Part shown: piece after piece, positions 51,501-63,179 of the stretch
Layout of the letters: every line of letters begins with the position of its first letter
Position numbering within the stretch: the stretch's first letter is position 1
Source of the DNA: Populus alba
Taxonomy: Eukaryota; Streptophyta; Magnoliopsida; Malpighiales; Salicaceae
Reading direction: 5' to 3'
DNA length: 64,000 bases
NCBI RefSeq assembly: GCF_005239225.2
Contig: NC_133300.1
Coordinates: 14,599,875-14,663,874 of the forward strand
Notes under the pieces: generated by a model
Told to the model about the DNA's origin: nothing
Databases searched by the model: none
Seen by the model: the letters and a program-made list of their open reading frames with translations, nothing else
Position numbers and translations under genes: made by a program

Positions 51501-52739
51501 TTTAATTGGCCATATAAAGTTACACAATACACTTATATGTGAGAGAATGTCTACATTAATGGGCATCTGTTATAGAAGCAGCCTCGTGATCTTTTTCTAG
51601 GGCCATTTTGTGCAAGAATGTGTCTTTTCAAAATCAAGGAACAGGCAAAGGCTTCCAGAAGTCAAGCATCCAAAATATTTACCTTTATCATTATCCAAGG
51701 CCACTACTTTACCAATCCCTTCTACCTCACAAGCATATCTTAGAGATCTTAACCCGGAAGCTGACAATGCCTGCGTATCCAGAAAGAAAGTACTTGCAAA
51801 GTGATTTGATAATCCTATAAAATGATAACAAATGAACTGATAACAACAAATACTAATTAAGAGTGCATGAAAATATATAGAAATAAGAGATCTGATATTG
51901 AACCTCAAGAACTTTTGGTGGCTTCAGCTCCCCTCGATGATTTCCCTCTGCGGACTTCATTGGTTCTTCTGAAATGCTACAAGGTTCAACCTGAGATATC
52001 TCTTTGTGCGCTTCGCATTCAACATTAGATTTTTCATTATCCAAAGCAGACCCATTAGATTCTTCTTCTACAGCAGGCTCAGGTGCATCCTTGCCAGATG
52101 CCTTATCTGCTGATTTTGTTCTTTTGGACAGCTTCGCTTCATGCTCCTCTTTGCGTTTGGAGACAAATGTCCTCAGGACAGCAATAGACAAGTCTCTGTT
52201 GTTAACCTGGCAATTATAGAGTCAAATCATGAGGATCCTCTAACTGCACAACGTACAGAAACGGTAAAGCAACCACAACAAAATCTTTGAACTCCGGAAA
52301 AGAAAAATTAGGAGACTACATTATCATGTGAAAATACCAGTTGTAAATCAGTCACTGAAGAGACAATCAAAACCCCGCATATTGATTTATGATAGAAGGC
52401 TTCTTGACTAGTTCTTTGAGAATTTTCTCTTTGACCAATTACACCTTAGTTCCTCTACCTAAGATATTTCCATTAAACAATAACCGGAGCTCTTCAACTA
52501 AAACCAATACCCCATCAAAACTCCAATTCAAAAAACCGGATTTTACTATCCAGCAAATCAAAGATTCGAACTTTACATCTCTTTTAGACAAATTTACTAT
52601 AAGACAACCAACAAAAGAACAGAAGACAAGATTTAGGCACCTGGGTTTTGTTGTAAAACACTTGGTTTTTAACATTCATAAGTATCTCAGCCTCTCCTTC
52701 TTTAATAATGGTATAATCTTCCAGATCTTCTCCTGCCAT
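45517..52739 (-). CDS. TRM1: tRNA (guanine26-N2)-dimethyltransferase, TRM1 family
   Basis: It transfers two methyl groups from SAM to N2 of guanine 26 in nuclear-encoded tRNAs; the family acts in nucleus and organelles. Twelve minus-strand exons join in frame to 583 aa: 52739-52641, 52206-51904, 51770-51683, 51464-51343, 51125-50986, 50901-50829, 50646-50558, 50464-50359, 49757-49545, 49367-49173, 46032-45955 and 45762-45517. Seen: the SAM-site [13 protein letters not shown] (from residue 135) and VVALDNDK, the catalytic DLDPYGSP at 206-213, and the zinc pairs CIGC (323-326) and CSDC (358-361). The tail is lysine/arginine-rich, with AKRSK. The start is the first ATG in frame ([12 protein letters not shown]). 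A ~75-residue acidic/lysine-rich, low-complexity insert in exon 2 is typical of eukaryotic TRM1. Intron 10 is 3.1 kb and filled by a tandem array. No coding lesion is seen. Confidence 0.94.
46330..49172. repeat. Ten-unit ~300 bp tandem array in TRM1 intron 10
   Basis: The anchor word AATCAGATA (or AATCAGACA in the first unit) recurs near 46426, 46660, 46979, 47265, 47569, 47877, 48165, 48463, 48772 and 49089, so spacings run 234-319 bp. Units share CACATGTATGGTGAGG, GGTGCTATCAGCGAACTCCC, TTGTTATTTGCCTCCCATGA, TTAACTGGGATTATGAAGGC and AGCATCTTATTATGT. The middle units (47.5-48.9 kb) are closest to each other, so the array has kept expanding. The unit edge overlaps the end of exon 10, so each unit carries a copy of the exon end and splice donor. 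Reading frames inside it are repeat read-through. Confidence 0.95.
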
Positions 52740-55588
52740 TGCTCTTATGCTTTTATCAACAAAAGACAATCTCTTAAGAAGCGAAAAGAAGAGGTTCTTT
52801 TATACGGTTGAGAGCCCTTGCAATCAACAAGAACATGCATCAAAGTTGAGTAAATAGCTTTATTTATACATGTGAGTGTGTGTCATATGTCTGCTCCTCA
52901 AAGCTGTTACTGGAGTTCCTTAAACCCTAATTTCTGACCCTAGTGCACATTAGATACTGTTTGGTGTTTTTCGCTAATGTGATCTGGAGGGTTGTGTTTT
53001 GATCGGGTGGGTTTTGTTTGAAATTTCTTTAGGCCCTCTCTTAAAATTCAAAGAATGGATGGGCTAGAATTTATCTCAATGGGCTTTCCCTCTGGACTAG
53101 ATGGATAGACAATGATTTTTCTCCAAAACGTGAACTTTTATTTGGAGCCTTAGGGTTCAGCTAGCTAAGGCCCGGATCACATTAACTTGGATTAGTCTAA
53201 GTTAATAATTTTTTATATATAATAATCAAAGTAATTTTGATTTAATTCTCTTTTTAAAAAAAAATCAGTCAGTTTTTTATAAGATAAATTTGTCTAGTAG
53301 GTCCAACCAAGTCTAACTCTCTTTTTTTTACACCCAATTTGTACCAAAACATAGATAAGTTGGATTAGGAGTTAGCAAAAAAAACTAAATCGCAAAAAAA
53401 AACCCAAAAAACTGATTAGAATTTAAAAAAACTCGAATCGATTTGGTTTGGTTTCGGTTTTATAAGCCTGAAATCAAAAAAACTGAACCGAGCTCAAACC
53501 GAAAAAAAACAAGAAAAAACCAAGCAAAACCAGAAAAATTAAGCGAAACTAGTTCGAACCGGTTTTTGTTCTAAGAACATCGAACTGAACCGAAATTGAT
53601 TTAAACTGACTTGAAAATTTTGGTTTTTATAAAAAAAAAAAGTTCTGAATTACTTTTTTGTATTAAAAATTGAACCAAGCCAAAAATAAATACCCCTAAG
53701 TTGGATTGACCTATTACGCAAAACTAGATTCAATAATAATGATTTAAATTTGTTTGAATTGATACAATATTATTGTGGCAGCTTTTCCTTAGTAGGGTTC
53801 CTTTTTTTCTTTTTCTTTTTTTTTCTTTTTTCTTTTTTTAGCGCTTCTTAAATATTAGGCCGGTCTGCCCAATAAAATATATTTGTTGTTGTGATTTTGA
53901 AAAACTTGCCTATTGTTGCTAATTTTATTTCCAATAATACTAAGTTGTGGTCAGAATGATAGTTTGTGCATTCAAAATCAAAGTGATGTGGTCAATAAGC
54001 ATGGTCTACCCAACATGGAAATGATTTTAGATAATCAGACTTGAATCGCTGGAAATGTTTGTTCATTCAATTACATGCCCCTATTCTATTCAAATGGACC
54101 CGATTGAATAATTACTTTTAACTTTAGGGATCAAACTATAAGTTTCTCAAAGAATGGGGAACAAAATGTAATAAAAATAACTTTATTTAATATGTGTGGG
54201 TAGATTATTTTTTTAAACTTATTTTAAAGTAAATTCCAAATGAATTTAAACATCATTGCTAACTCCAACACACTACTTCTTGTTCTATTTAGTTTTATAT
54301 TTTAAAAAACTTTGGAAAACATTAAAAATTTTTATTTTTTTCTTTACTTCAAATTAATATTTTTAGATTATTTTAATACCTCAATTTCAAAAATAATTTT
54401 TTTTAAAAAATAAAAATATATTATTTTAATATATTTCTAGGTGAAAAACACTTAAAAAACAACACAACCACACTTCCACATAAAAATAGTGTTTTTTTTT
54501 CATGAAATGCCGTGAGGCCATGTTAAAAATTTTAATATTATATAAATTAAAATAAATATTTGTAACAATTTAAGAGATTTATATTATAGAGTAAAAAATG
54601 CATTTTCAGTCAAAAATTTATTTTTTATTCATGTATTATTTTGAACGAAAACATGTCTTTATTTTTTTTTATCAAATGCAAGACTTCTTTGAAATAACAC
54701 TTATCATAGTCTCAAAATAACTATATGAAGTCCTGACATGGATGCTGATTGTGCATATGAGCTCCTGGATTTATAATTTAAAAATAACTTAAGATTCATG
54801 TTCATGAACTCATGTTTTACTACTGTGATGCTTGAAGGCTTTGATACAAACATGAATCATCAGATGATAAACTTGTGCAACCAAGCTCATGTTTTAAAAG
54901 TTTTGATTTTTTTTTTTTAGTTTTAGATTAATATTTTTTTCATATATTTTTAATGATTTTAAAATACTAATATTAAAAACAAAACATTCTGCCATGAAGG
55001 CATTTTCGGCGTTCGAAATTTCTTATTAGCTGCCTTGATTTGTTAGAAAACCATCTTAGTGAATCTTCACCTGAAGTTTCTCAAATCTTCCTTGTCTTCA
55101 GAGACTAATATTATATCTACTTATTTTTGTTCTTGAAAAGATTGATGTTCAAATTAGACGTGAAGACCACAGCATCAAAATAATTTTTTTTTTTAATTTT
55201 TCAAAGAATTGAAAGAAGAAAGGCAATTAAAATCATTAATTTTCAGTATACAAGACTCTCTGCAAACTCTAGCAAAGGGATTCTCCCATGAGGAAGCGAG
55301 CAACTCCTTCATGCTACTGTTGCCAAGAACAAACTGGAGAACTTCTGCAGAGAATCGACAGATCGTATCCCTTCAAATCACAGTAAAATTCTCAAAACAA
55401 TATATAAATAAATAAATAAACCATGGTCAGAAAAAAATAGATAACATAAAATTACAGGTTAGGAGAACCATAGCTAATTAGAGATCTGGCCATGTACGAT
55501 ATGAGCAAAGCATCAGACTTGACAAGATCTACCTCACCGGACGATAGATCTTGGTGATCCAGAGCTGCTGGAGTAGTGAAGATAAGTA
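52740..55588. other. Intergenic; TRM1 promoter and repeats
   Basis: The TRM1 5' leader and promoter probably lie in 52740-52960. A repeat rich in AACCGAACC-type words is at 53400-53700, and a dispersed AT-rich repeat at 54290-54480. An imperfect foldback lies at 55257-55356 (see findings). No protein gene is supported. Confidence 0.5.
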
Positions 55589-55712
55589 AAGGGAGGAACT
55601 ACTGGAAATCTGCGGTATGGGAGGACTCGGAAAGACTCTTCTAAGTTCTTTTAGAGTCATTCCCGCCTCTCCCATACCGGAAGCTTCCAGTAAATCAGCC
55701 TCCCTTTCCTTT
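55588..55712 (-). ncRNA. MIR482: MIR482-family microRNA precursor
   Basis: On the minus strand this folds into one long hairpin. The duplex arms are 55678-55657 (5p, GGTATGGGAGAGGCGGGAAT) and 55635-55614 (3p, 22 nt, starting TCTTTCCGAGTCCTCC and ending CATACC), around a ~20 nt loop. The stem extends through AAGGGAGG/CCTCCCTT at its base. The 3p sequence differs from the common miR482 mature form at only a few central positions. Its complement reads as a plant resistance-gene P-loop (GMGGLGK), the known target site of miR482/2118. A 22-nt mature form is the length that triggers phased siRNAs. The paralogue number cannot be set from sequence alone. Reading frames over it (55529-55804) are its palindrome read as protein. 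Confidence 0.87.
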
Positions 55713-55760
55713 CCAACACGGCGGAGGAAGTTGCCTGCCTCTGTTTCCACTTTATTCTTC

Positions 55761-55769
55761 TTTATATAG
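55761..55769 (-). promoter_or_regulatory. TATA box upstream of the MIR482 hairpin
   Basis: On the minus strand it reads CTATATAAA, about 50 bp before the hairpin base. Transcription would start close to the hairpin, as in many Pol II plant MIRNA genes. Confidence 0.6.
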
Positions 55770-55979
55770 AGAGGAAAGGACAAATCTTGGTGTCCAACGT
55801 TCACAGGTTAGTGACAAACTGACCAGTTTTTTCCCCCAGGAAACGTAATTAATTCTCTTGGGTCGGAGTTTTCGGGGTTCTTGACGAAGACTTTGTTCCA
55901 GGATGTGACCCTAACCTAACAGTATGGAATTTTCAGCATGTCTGTAAACGCGGACAAATCTGAATTTTTAAAAGATTTA

Positions 55980-56480
55980 AATTTTTATTTTTTTTAAAAT
56001 TTAATATTTTTATATATTTTAGATGGTTGGTTTTAAAAATAATTTTTTTAAAAATAAAAAAAAAATTATTTTAATGTATTTTAACATGAAAAATACTTTA
56101 AAAAACAACTGCAACCATACTTTCAAATGGTTTCTCTTATTAAACGATCACAACTAATTCTTGTTTTATTTTAGATATATTTTTAATTATTTTTATTTTA
56201 AATTAATTTTTTATATTTTTAAATTATTAATATTAAAAATATTTTTTAAAAAATAAAATATATATTTTTAAATAAAAAATACTTTATAAAATAATATCAA
56301 CCACAAACTCAAATATTTCTCTTGGAGCTCATTTGAAAACACGGGTCAACTTGTATGTTTTAAAAAAATTAATTAAAAATTATTTTTTATATATATTTTA
56401 AATCATTTTGATACATTAATCTAAAAAATAATTTATAAAAAATAATATAAAAAAATAATAATAACAATACTCTTAAATAA
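55980..56480. repeat. Dispersed AT-rich repeat, three partial copies
   Basis: Three partial copies start near 55980, 56180 and 56350. Each shows a sequence like AAATTATTTTAATRTATTTT followed by AAAATACTTTAWAAAA. It is the same unidentified family as at 40.1-41.1 kb. Confidence 0.55.
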
Positions 56481-58637
56481 ACTGTTCATCATTAATATTA
56501 GGTGTACCAGTTTTCGAGCTATACCCTTTGGAGGCCAATCACTACTAATTTATTAGATTTTTTAACTTTGAAAAAGGACGAAAACTTACCTAACATCTTT
56601 GCCTTTTGAATAACAATCCTAGACCCGTGGAAAACTACTGTAGATATTTCTTTTATACATGTTCTTGATAACGGTGGATTCTAAGTTATAATTCATAACA
56701 ATTGAATTATTCTTTGCTAAAAAATCGGAAGAGATTGTATTAGGGGTAAAATGATTTTTCTACGATGTCAATTTATTATTTTTTATTTGTTTGAAGATAA
56801 TAATATCTTTTTTTTTCAGTATAATTAATGTATTTACTTTAAAAATTAAAAACTAGAATTTTGATATAGAAACCTTATAGTAATTGCATTTAATTATGAA
56901 CAATTTAATTACTTCATTACCCCTATTTTCAAACAAATAATAAAAAAAAATGATGACGCATGCCTAGTATGTGTTAGCCACTTTACTATTTTCAATTGGT
57001 ACATGAGGTTGACTGCAATGGTTTTAATAGTGTTTTTACCGCATAATTTGATTTGTCTCAGTGTTTGTTTTTTCTCTAAATGATGCATATATGGTGGCTC
57101 AGTTTGGTTTGGTGTTAATTCGGTTTTTTTTTTTCCCTTCAGATTGTGTGTTGACCATGCAAAACAATTATAACAACCCTTTAATTTCTTTTTCCTTTTG
57201 ATTCAGTTCTTTTTTTTTTAATTGTAATTATTTTAATTACATTGATTATTTCTAATTGAATTTTATTTTTCATTTAATCCCTAGCCATTTAATTTTTTAA
57301 AATTTTTTTTTTTATCAAATTTGGACCAATAACATTACATATGTGGCATGTTAAATTTACAAATAGAAATATCAACAGAATAAAGTGAGTAATTTTTTTA
57401 ACATGCTTTATCCATCTACAATTCTATCGGTATATTTATTATTAAGTAATCTTAAATTATCTATAAGAGTTTTTTCAACTGTTCCTATCATGAACTCGTC
57501 AATAATATATGTATTGATAAATTATATAGGTAAATATCAACATAAATTTATATGAATAAAACTATTAAATTTAATAGTAGTTTCGGAGTTCAAACTTGGC
57601 TTTCTTCAAATCATTATGAAACACATGGATGGTTTCACTTTGTGTCAAAGAAAAGTAGGTACTTTGGTCGTAATATGGAGAGGTTGTGTTCAAAGAATTT
57701 AACACCAAGACCATGCTTTCCACTTCCGATTCGCACTAGCTATAGGAAATCAAAGCTTGCTTAGCATGACATGATCTTCACGTTCTTTAACAAGATCTCG
57801 AATACTGTATAAATGTCGCTTTCGTACGTACCTCTATATTAATTAATGAAATAATTTCTCTTAACCATCAATCTATAACTAGGCATTTACCACATAAAAT
57901 ATTAAGTCTAACCAATTATTTATGCCCTAACACTCTGTAAAAATGCTTCCTGTAGTCATCCCAGAGGCAGATATAGCTTAGGTGACTCATCTATGGCGAC
58001 TGTACTTTTGGGCATATTTAAATACCCCATCACCTTAATTATATGGCATCCTAGAAGCTTCATTAGCTAATAAAATATACTTCATTAACATTAAACAATT
58101 TCTAAGGCATGGATTTAAGGATAGTTTATGTCAACAGATGGTGCACTGGCATTGGAGCACAAGATGCTTTCGAGGAAATAACAGCAACCCACTTACTTTC
58201 TTTTTTGGCTAAATCTAGATCATGCTGTCTACAATCTCATTATCCTAGACAACAAGCTTTCTATCTTGAATTAATTAAGACAAGGAATCAATGATGTTGA
58301 AGGCTGGATTTATGTTGATGATATACAGTACGGCAGCAAAGATTAGTGAAGACAACTGTGCCCTGCTGATTGGGTAAGCGATAGTGAGCTGGTAAGTCTA
58401 TAGAAACACTTGGATTCCGATTATAGGAGGGAAGACATGATTGCATCGCCTGAAGCAAAAATAATGGAGAAAGATATTTGTGCTTATGAGATCATCACTG
58501 TAACATGTAAAATAACTTTAAGGATTCAAGCTGCATGTCTGATTGAGGGGGGTATACATAGGGGAAGCCCGTGTTCATTTGTGTCGTGCAAATTGGAGAC
58601 AACATATACAACAGTTTAAAGCAACACGGTAGCAAGG
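56481..58637. other. Intergenic; upstream of the MYB gene
   Basis: No gene is supported. At 57330-57580 the sequence ends with CTATTAAATTTAATAGTAG and holds TTCTATCGGTA, resembling a decayed third CACTA end. Frames at 58109-58294 and 58410-58619 are short and unassigned and may belong to the MYB 5' leader. Confidence 0.45.
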
Positions 58638-58873
58638 ATGGGTTGGGGAATTCCCGAGAAAGGGTGGAGGAAAGGTCCTTGGACTCCTGAAGAGGATAGA
58701 TTGCTTATTGAATACGTGAGCTTGCATGGCGAGGGGAGATGGAGTTCTGTTTCTAGGTGCCCAGGTAAGCTCTCTTGCTAGCTTGAGGTGGCAAAGGCAG
58801 TCACAGTCAACATTATCAAGGGAGATACAGATTACAGATAAAAAGAAAATATATACTCTCTAAATTTTGGGTA

Positions 58874-58920
<47 letters not shown>

Positions 58921-59506
58921 AGAATTTATCATTCATTATATAGCAGATATTGATCATGCTTTCTGCTTGTGATATTACATGTTAACTTGCGCATGCATTG
59001 ATTGGTTTCCAAGAGTAATTTTCTCGTTGATAGTTTTAGTGCTTAGCTTTGATTACTTATGATTGATTTTCTTACCAGGTTTGAACAGGAGTGGTAAGAG
59101 CTGCAGGCTGAGGTGGGTGAATTACCTTAGGCCTGGACTTAAGAGAGGCCAAATAACACCTCAAGAGGAAGGAATCATCATAGAACTGCATGCTCTCCTG
59201 GGAAACAAGTAATGCAGTTGATCTCACCGTTTATAATATCATAATTTCCTTTTCTTTTTCCTGTCTGTCTTCGTTCTTTGTAAACTGGTGTTAATATTTC
59301 ATACATATCTATCTAGGTGCTCAACTATTGCTAGATACTTGCCTGGAAGAACAGACAATGAGATAAAGAACTACTGGAGAACACATTCCAAAAAGAAAGA
59401 GAAATCCTCTCAGAAACAAGAAAAGAGATCGAGAAGCTCAGATCCTCAAACAGGAAGAGGAACACCAGCAACACCTGCAGCAGCAGCAGCCGCTAGAAGC
59501 TGGTGA
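58638..59506 (+). CDS. R2R3-MYB transcription factor, damaged R3 and frameshifted tail
   Basis: R2R3-MYB proteins bind DNA in the nucleus through two helix-turn-helix repeats. Exons are 58638-58764, 59079-59208 and 59317-59506 (148 aa). R2 ([16 protein letters not shown] to LRWVNYLRP) is intact, with tryptophans at the expected spacing. R3 ([20 protein letters not shown]) reads [20 protein letters not shown] where the family has GNKWSTIA. TGG has become TGC, so a core tryptophan is lost. After KSSQKQEKR the frame slips by one base and the protein ends in a short Ala-rich tail ([14 protein letters not shown]). In the neighbouring frame, a Gln-rich segment and a plausible native C-terminus (ending WNVDDHP) continue open to 59693. 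This is probably a decaying gene. The exact subgroup is not assigned. Confidence 0.88.
58874..58914. repeat. (TA)n microsatellite in MYB intron 1
   Basis: An uninterrupted TA run of about 20 dinucleotides lies between MYB exons 1 and 2. Confidence 0.95.
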
Positions 59507-59693
59507 CATGAAAATGGTCAACACCATTGCTCATGAAAAGATGCATGAAGCAGTACCAGAGATGATGTACCCCACTTTGGAGGATCAATGCTTGCCTGTG
59601 ATGTCTCAAGATGTTGTATCTTGTGCAGATTCTGTGGTAGAGGATTATTATAGACTATGGGGTGGCTTCTGGAACGTAGATGATCATCCATAG
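59507..59693 (+). pseudogene. Out-of-frame MYB C-terminal remnant
   Basis: This frame, offset by one base from MYB exon 3, stays open from about 59410 to the TAG at 59691-59693. It encodes a Gln-rich stretch, then [18 protein letters not shown] and an acidic/aromatic end (VVEDYYRLWGGF). It is best read as the original MYB C-terminus, disconnected by an indel near 59405-59430. Confidence 0.75.
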
Positions 59694-60408
59694 GCTCAAA
59701 TTATTATAGACTATGTAGGAGTTGTAATTGCATGCTCAAAAACTCTGGAAAAAATCAAATCGAAAATGGATCTAGTGAGATAAGCAGATAACACTACTTG
59801 TTCCATAGATTGGGGACACCTCAAATAAATAATGTTCTTATTCTTCCTTAATTTGATTATATCATCGTATCCATTTTTTATTTTCGTTTGATTATACTTA
59901 TCATCTAGTATTAGTCGCGCCAAAAAGAAACGAATAATTTTTTTTTTAATAATAAATATATGAGATAATAAAAAAATATATTAAAAAATAATATATCTAT
60001 GACTTAGGAGAAAATAAAAGTAAAAACACTTGAATAACCGAAGAACAAGAATGATAGGGATTAATATGATGCAATGATAGTTTTTTTTTCCTTTTTTTTT
60101 TTTTCTTTAATTTAGGCTAAGCTCGGGGAATAAATTAAAGAAGTAAAAAATAACGAGAAAATAATGTGAGCACATGAAAATTTTCGATTCCTGACTGTGT
60201 TAGTGACACTAATTGATGAAAATATGTAACGATGATAAAAATATAATATATAATATTAAGATAAAAAATAATAGCTGTATTTTTTAAACACAAAAGAAAA
60301 TAAAGATTATAGGGACAAGTCCCAAGATAAATGGGCAAAAGTGTGGGCTTTCCATGGGCTCGCCCGAATCCAAATAAAAAAATACAAACAAAATTAATAA
60401 TTAATGGG
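59694..60408. other. AT-rich spacer
   Basis: It holds the 3' flank of the MYB gene. A-runs at 60377-60383 and 60390-60393 are oligo-T on the minus strand and would stop Pol III downstream of the tRNA. No gene is seen; the minus-strand frame at 60135-60416 partly overlaps the tRNA and is spurious. Confidence 0.5.
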
Positions 60409-60482
60409 TGGCCCATGCAGGTTTCGAACCTGCGACCTTCGCGTTATTAGCACGACGCTCTAACCAACTGAGCTAATAGGCC
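60409..60482 (-). tRNA. trnI-AAU: tRNA-Ile (anticodon AAU)
   Basis: The minus strand folds into a 74-nt cloverleaf. The acceptor arm is GGCCTAT/ATGGGCC with discriminator A. The D arm is GCTC..GAGC with AGTTGGTTA. The anticodon stem is TCGTG/CGCGA with loop CTAATAA (anticodon AAT), and the T arm is GCAGG-TTCGAAA-CCTGC. Box A and box B are intact, there is no intron, and oligo-T lies downstream. AAU is read as IAU after deamination in the nucleus-encoded tRNA. Its 5' end is 141 bp from the ATG of the divergent DnaJ-type gene. Confidence 0.97.
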
Positions 60483-60623
60483 ATTTGTACTCCAGGTCAG
60501 AATATTTTATTTTAATAAACTATGTAATAAATGATATCCGATATATTTTTTGTGGTGGGAGAGGAATTGAACATATTAGAGTAGAAAGGAAGTACTGTGT
60601 GAGCGACAGAAGAAGAGGAGGAG

Positions 60624-62703
60624 ATGAATAACTTAACAGCAAGTGAAGTAGCAGGTTATGGTGTTGGAGCTTTGCTTTTATGTGCAACCATTTCTGCCCC
60701 AAAGATTGACTCTTTCATCTCTGCTTCACAAAGAAGGTAAACAAAAATGTCTTCCTTTGCTACTGTTTCTGGTTTATTATAGTTGCTTACCATTTCTTTG
60801 AATTGTTACCTTTGATTGCTACAAGCTTGGAAAATTTGTTTGTACAATGATGCTGTTTTTCTCTGTTTTTGAGTTTTGATAGGTTTATAGTTGTTCCCAT
60901 TTTGTTTTCTTTGTGTATTGTCTAATTAGTCTGAGTAAAATGAAACTTGGGTCACTGCATCAATTGGTGAGTATGCAATGGAAGATTGAGAAGAAAAAAG
61001 TTCTGGAGAGTAGCTATTGTCTACTTGCTAAAAATCAGCAAAGATTAAGTTCTTAACATAATTTTACAGCTAGTATCTTATGGGACATATTTTGTTGCAC
61101 TTACAACTTAACATGGAAAATAGGATCTAGAGTCGTGCAAGAAAGATGGGACCTTGACTGTGAGGAAAATTCAAGATGTTGAAGTCTTGTTTTTCCTAGC
61201 TTGAAGATTTTTTCTACTTCTTTCTTTGGTGCTTTATTCGGCATTGTCAAGTACCTTAATTTTTACTTAATGTAGAGATTGGTCTTGTCCATTGTAGATT
61301 GGTAAATGAACAATGCTGGCTCGAGCTTTTATATCCATGTTTTATGTATTAGGTCAAGAGGAGCTTGGATTGCAACTATGTTCTAGCTTAGTTCTGTTAT
61401 CCTATTTTGGTCTTTGCAGTTATAGGATCAACTCAACTGGAGGTTTTCATAACTCTTCTTTATAATTCTTACTTTTATTTGAGGAGAGGTTCCATTCCCA
61501 ATGTTGTTACAGTCAAGATGTTTTCGTGGTTCTATTCTTTTCTAGTGGTTATCAAGTATGTTTAATAGCAATTTGAACTAGCGATTAATGTAGAGAATCA
61601 GACGTTGGCAACCCTGAAAAGAAAATTCACTGTATCATCCCAGATGCAATTGTGACTTTATTTGTGCATATGGCCATTTAAATGATTTCCAATATCACCA
61701 CCTACAGTTCTGTCTGTTAGTTTTCTTAAGATGGTAGGATGCATGTTCTCGCAGTTATGGACTTGGAAATTTCAATTATGGCAATGTACATATCCTCGTA
61801 TTCTTTCTCTCTTGTTGTAACCACTTTGCTTTGTTCCAGGCCTTCTTGTATTACAGAACCTTGGGGGACATTGCCTCACCGTTTGAGAACCAGGAAGTAC
61901 AACCTAGTCAAAGTGCAATATAATGTCTATAAATGCTACAAGGTTTTTTATTATGCAAACCATTCACAAATTAAAAAAGATTGTGCTACTTGTTTTGAAA
62001 CAAGAGAAGTGGTTCTGCTTGATAAAACAGAACCTGCCCCATGAATTTGGCGGTGATCTGAATCACATAGGACAGTGGTAGAAATGAAGGGGCTAAAATT
62101 TATCTTTGCAGATAGAACTTCTATCCGCTTGCTGTGTGTGTTCTGTTGCATAAGTAACACACACACGCAATGCAGCATGCATATGAACACAGAAAACAGG
62201 GCTCAAGCATTGAGGGTAGAAGTTCTTGAAAATCTTCACTTCTCCATTGTTAACTGAATGTTGGTGGATGGCTAATTGATTTTTTTTTTACTTTACTTTT
62301 GCATCCTGGTAGGTGGCATACTGGCATCCTTCTGTGCAATAATATTCAATCAGATTTAGGTCCATAGTGGAAAATGCATAACATTCATAGCTGAGCTGAC
62401 ACAATTTTAGGAATTATGTATCGTTCAATGTAATTCCACTTCTTACTTGTTGTGTGTGCAACTCCTTGAATATGCAGTTCTCTGGGGATGTGCAAGAGAT
62501 GCGGTGATCTAAGGATGATAGCATGCTCAGGATGTAAAGGAACTGGCTTAGTCAAAGAAGGTGGAGCATTGAGTTTTACCTTCATAGATGATATGTACGA
62601 GTCACTTGGTGGCGACTCAAAGGTGAAGACCATTAGATGTTCTAAATGCCAAGCTAGAGGTCGGTTTTGCTGCCCTGATTGCTCCAAAGCACAATCAGCT
62701 TAA
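60624..62703 (+). CDS. Small DnaJ-type zinc-finger protein (112 aa)
   Basis: Two exons, 60624-60736 and 62478-62703, join in frame (AG|T) across a 1.74 kb intron. The N-terminal 37 residues include a short hydrophobic patch (GVGALLLCATISAP). The C-terminal part has four CxxC pairs, CKRC, CSGCKGTG, CSKC and CPDC, the zinc-binding pattern of the DnaJ/Hsp40 cysteine-rich domain. No J domain is present. Such small proteins (BSD2/LQY1-like group) bind unfolded or thiol-containing clients, many in plastids. A plastid location here is inference, because the N-terminus is short. The start is the first ATG after a purine-rich leader. The exons are clean. Confidence 0.87.
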
Positions 62704-63179
62704 TTACATATTGCTCCAAATTACAATAAGTTTAATTTCCTCAAGTCTCTTATCATATCTGTCAGATTCTGACTGATTGTGGATTAGATTATGAAAAATA
62801 TATGTTCTTGAGGGGAGAGATGATGGTCCATGAGCATGCCATAACCCTCAAGCTAATCACGTTTCCTACTTTCATGATATTTCAACTTGCTTTCCATTTT
62901 CATGTATATCCCCTCTTGTGTGATGGTCTTGAATTATACCTGGTGTTTCAACTAGCCCTACATGGCTTCTTTTGGATCAATGGACCACCTCCTAACAAGG
63001 AAGTGATATATACTTGCCTAGAAAGATGCCGTGTAGCCTGTTGTGAGTTGAATGTAGTAGGTTTGTGGGTTTGACTTCCTCAAGCTTCAACTCGGTTTTC
63101 TTTATGCAAAGCTGCTGTGTTGTACTGCAAATTCCAAACACCTTTACATTACTAGTAATCATAAATTTTGCAATAAAAA
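62704..63179. other. 3' flank of the DnaJ-type gene
   Basis: It probably holds the 3'UTR and its flank. The plus-strand frame at 62802-63074 has no recognised domain. Confidence 0.5.

Noticed and set aside
55529..55804. 91-codon minus-strand frame and its possible protein
   Set aside because: It coincides with the MIR482 hairpin; both arms read as similar peptide because of the palindrome. It has no ATG start and no protein family.
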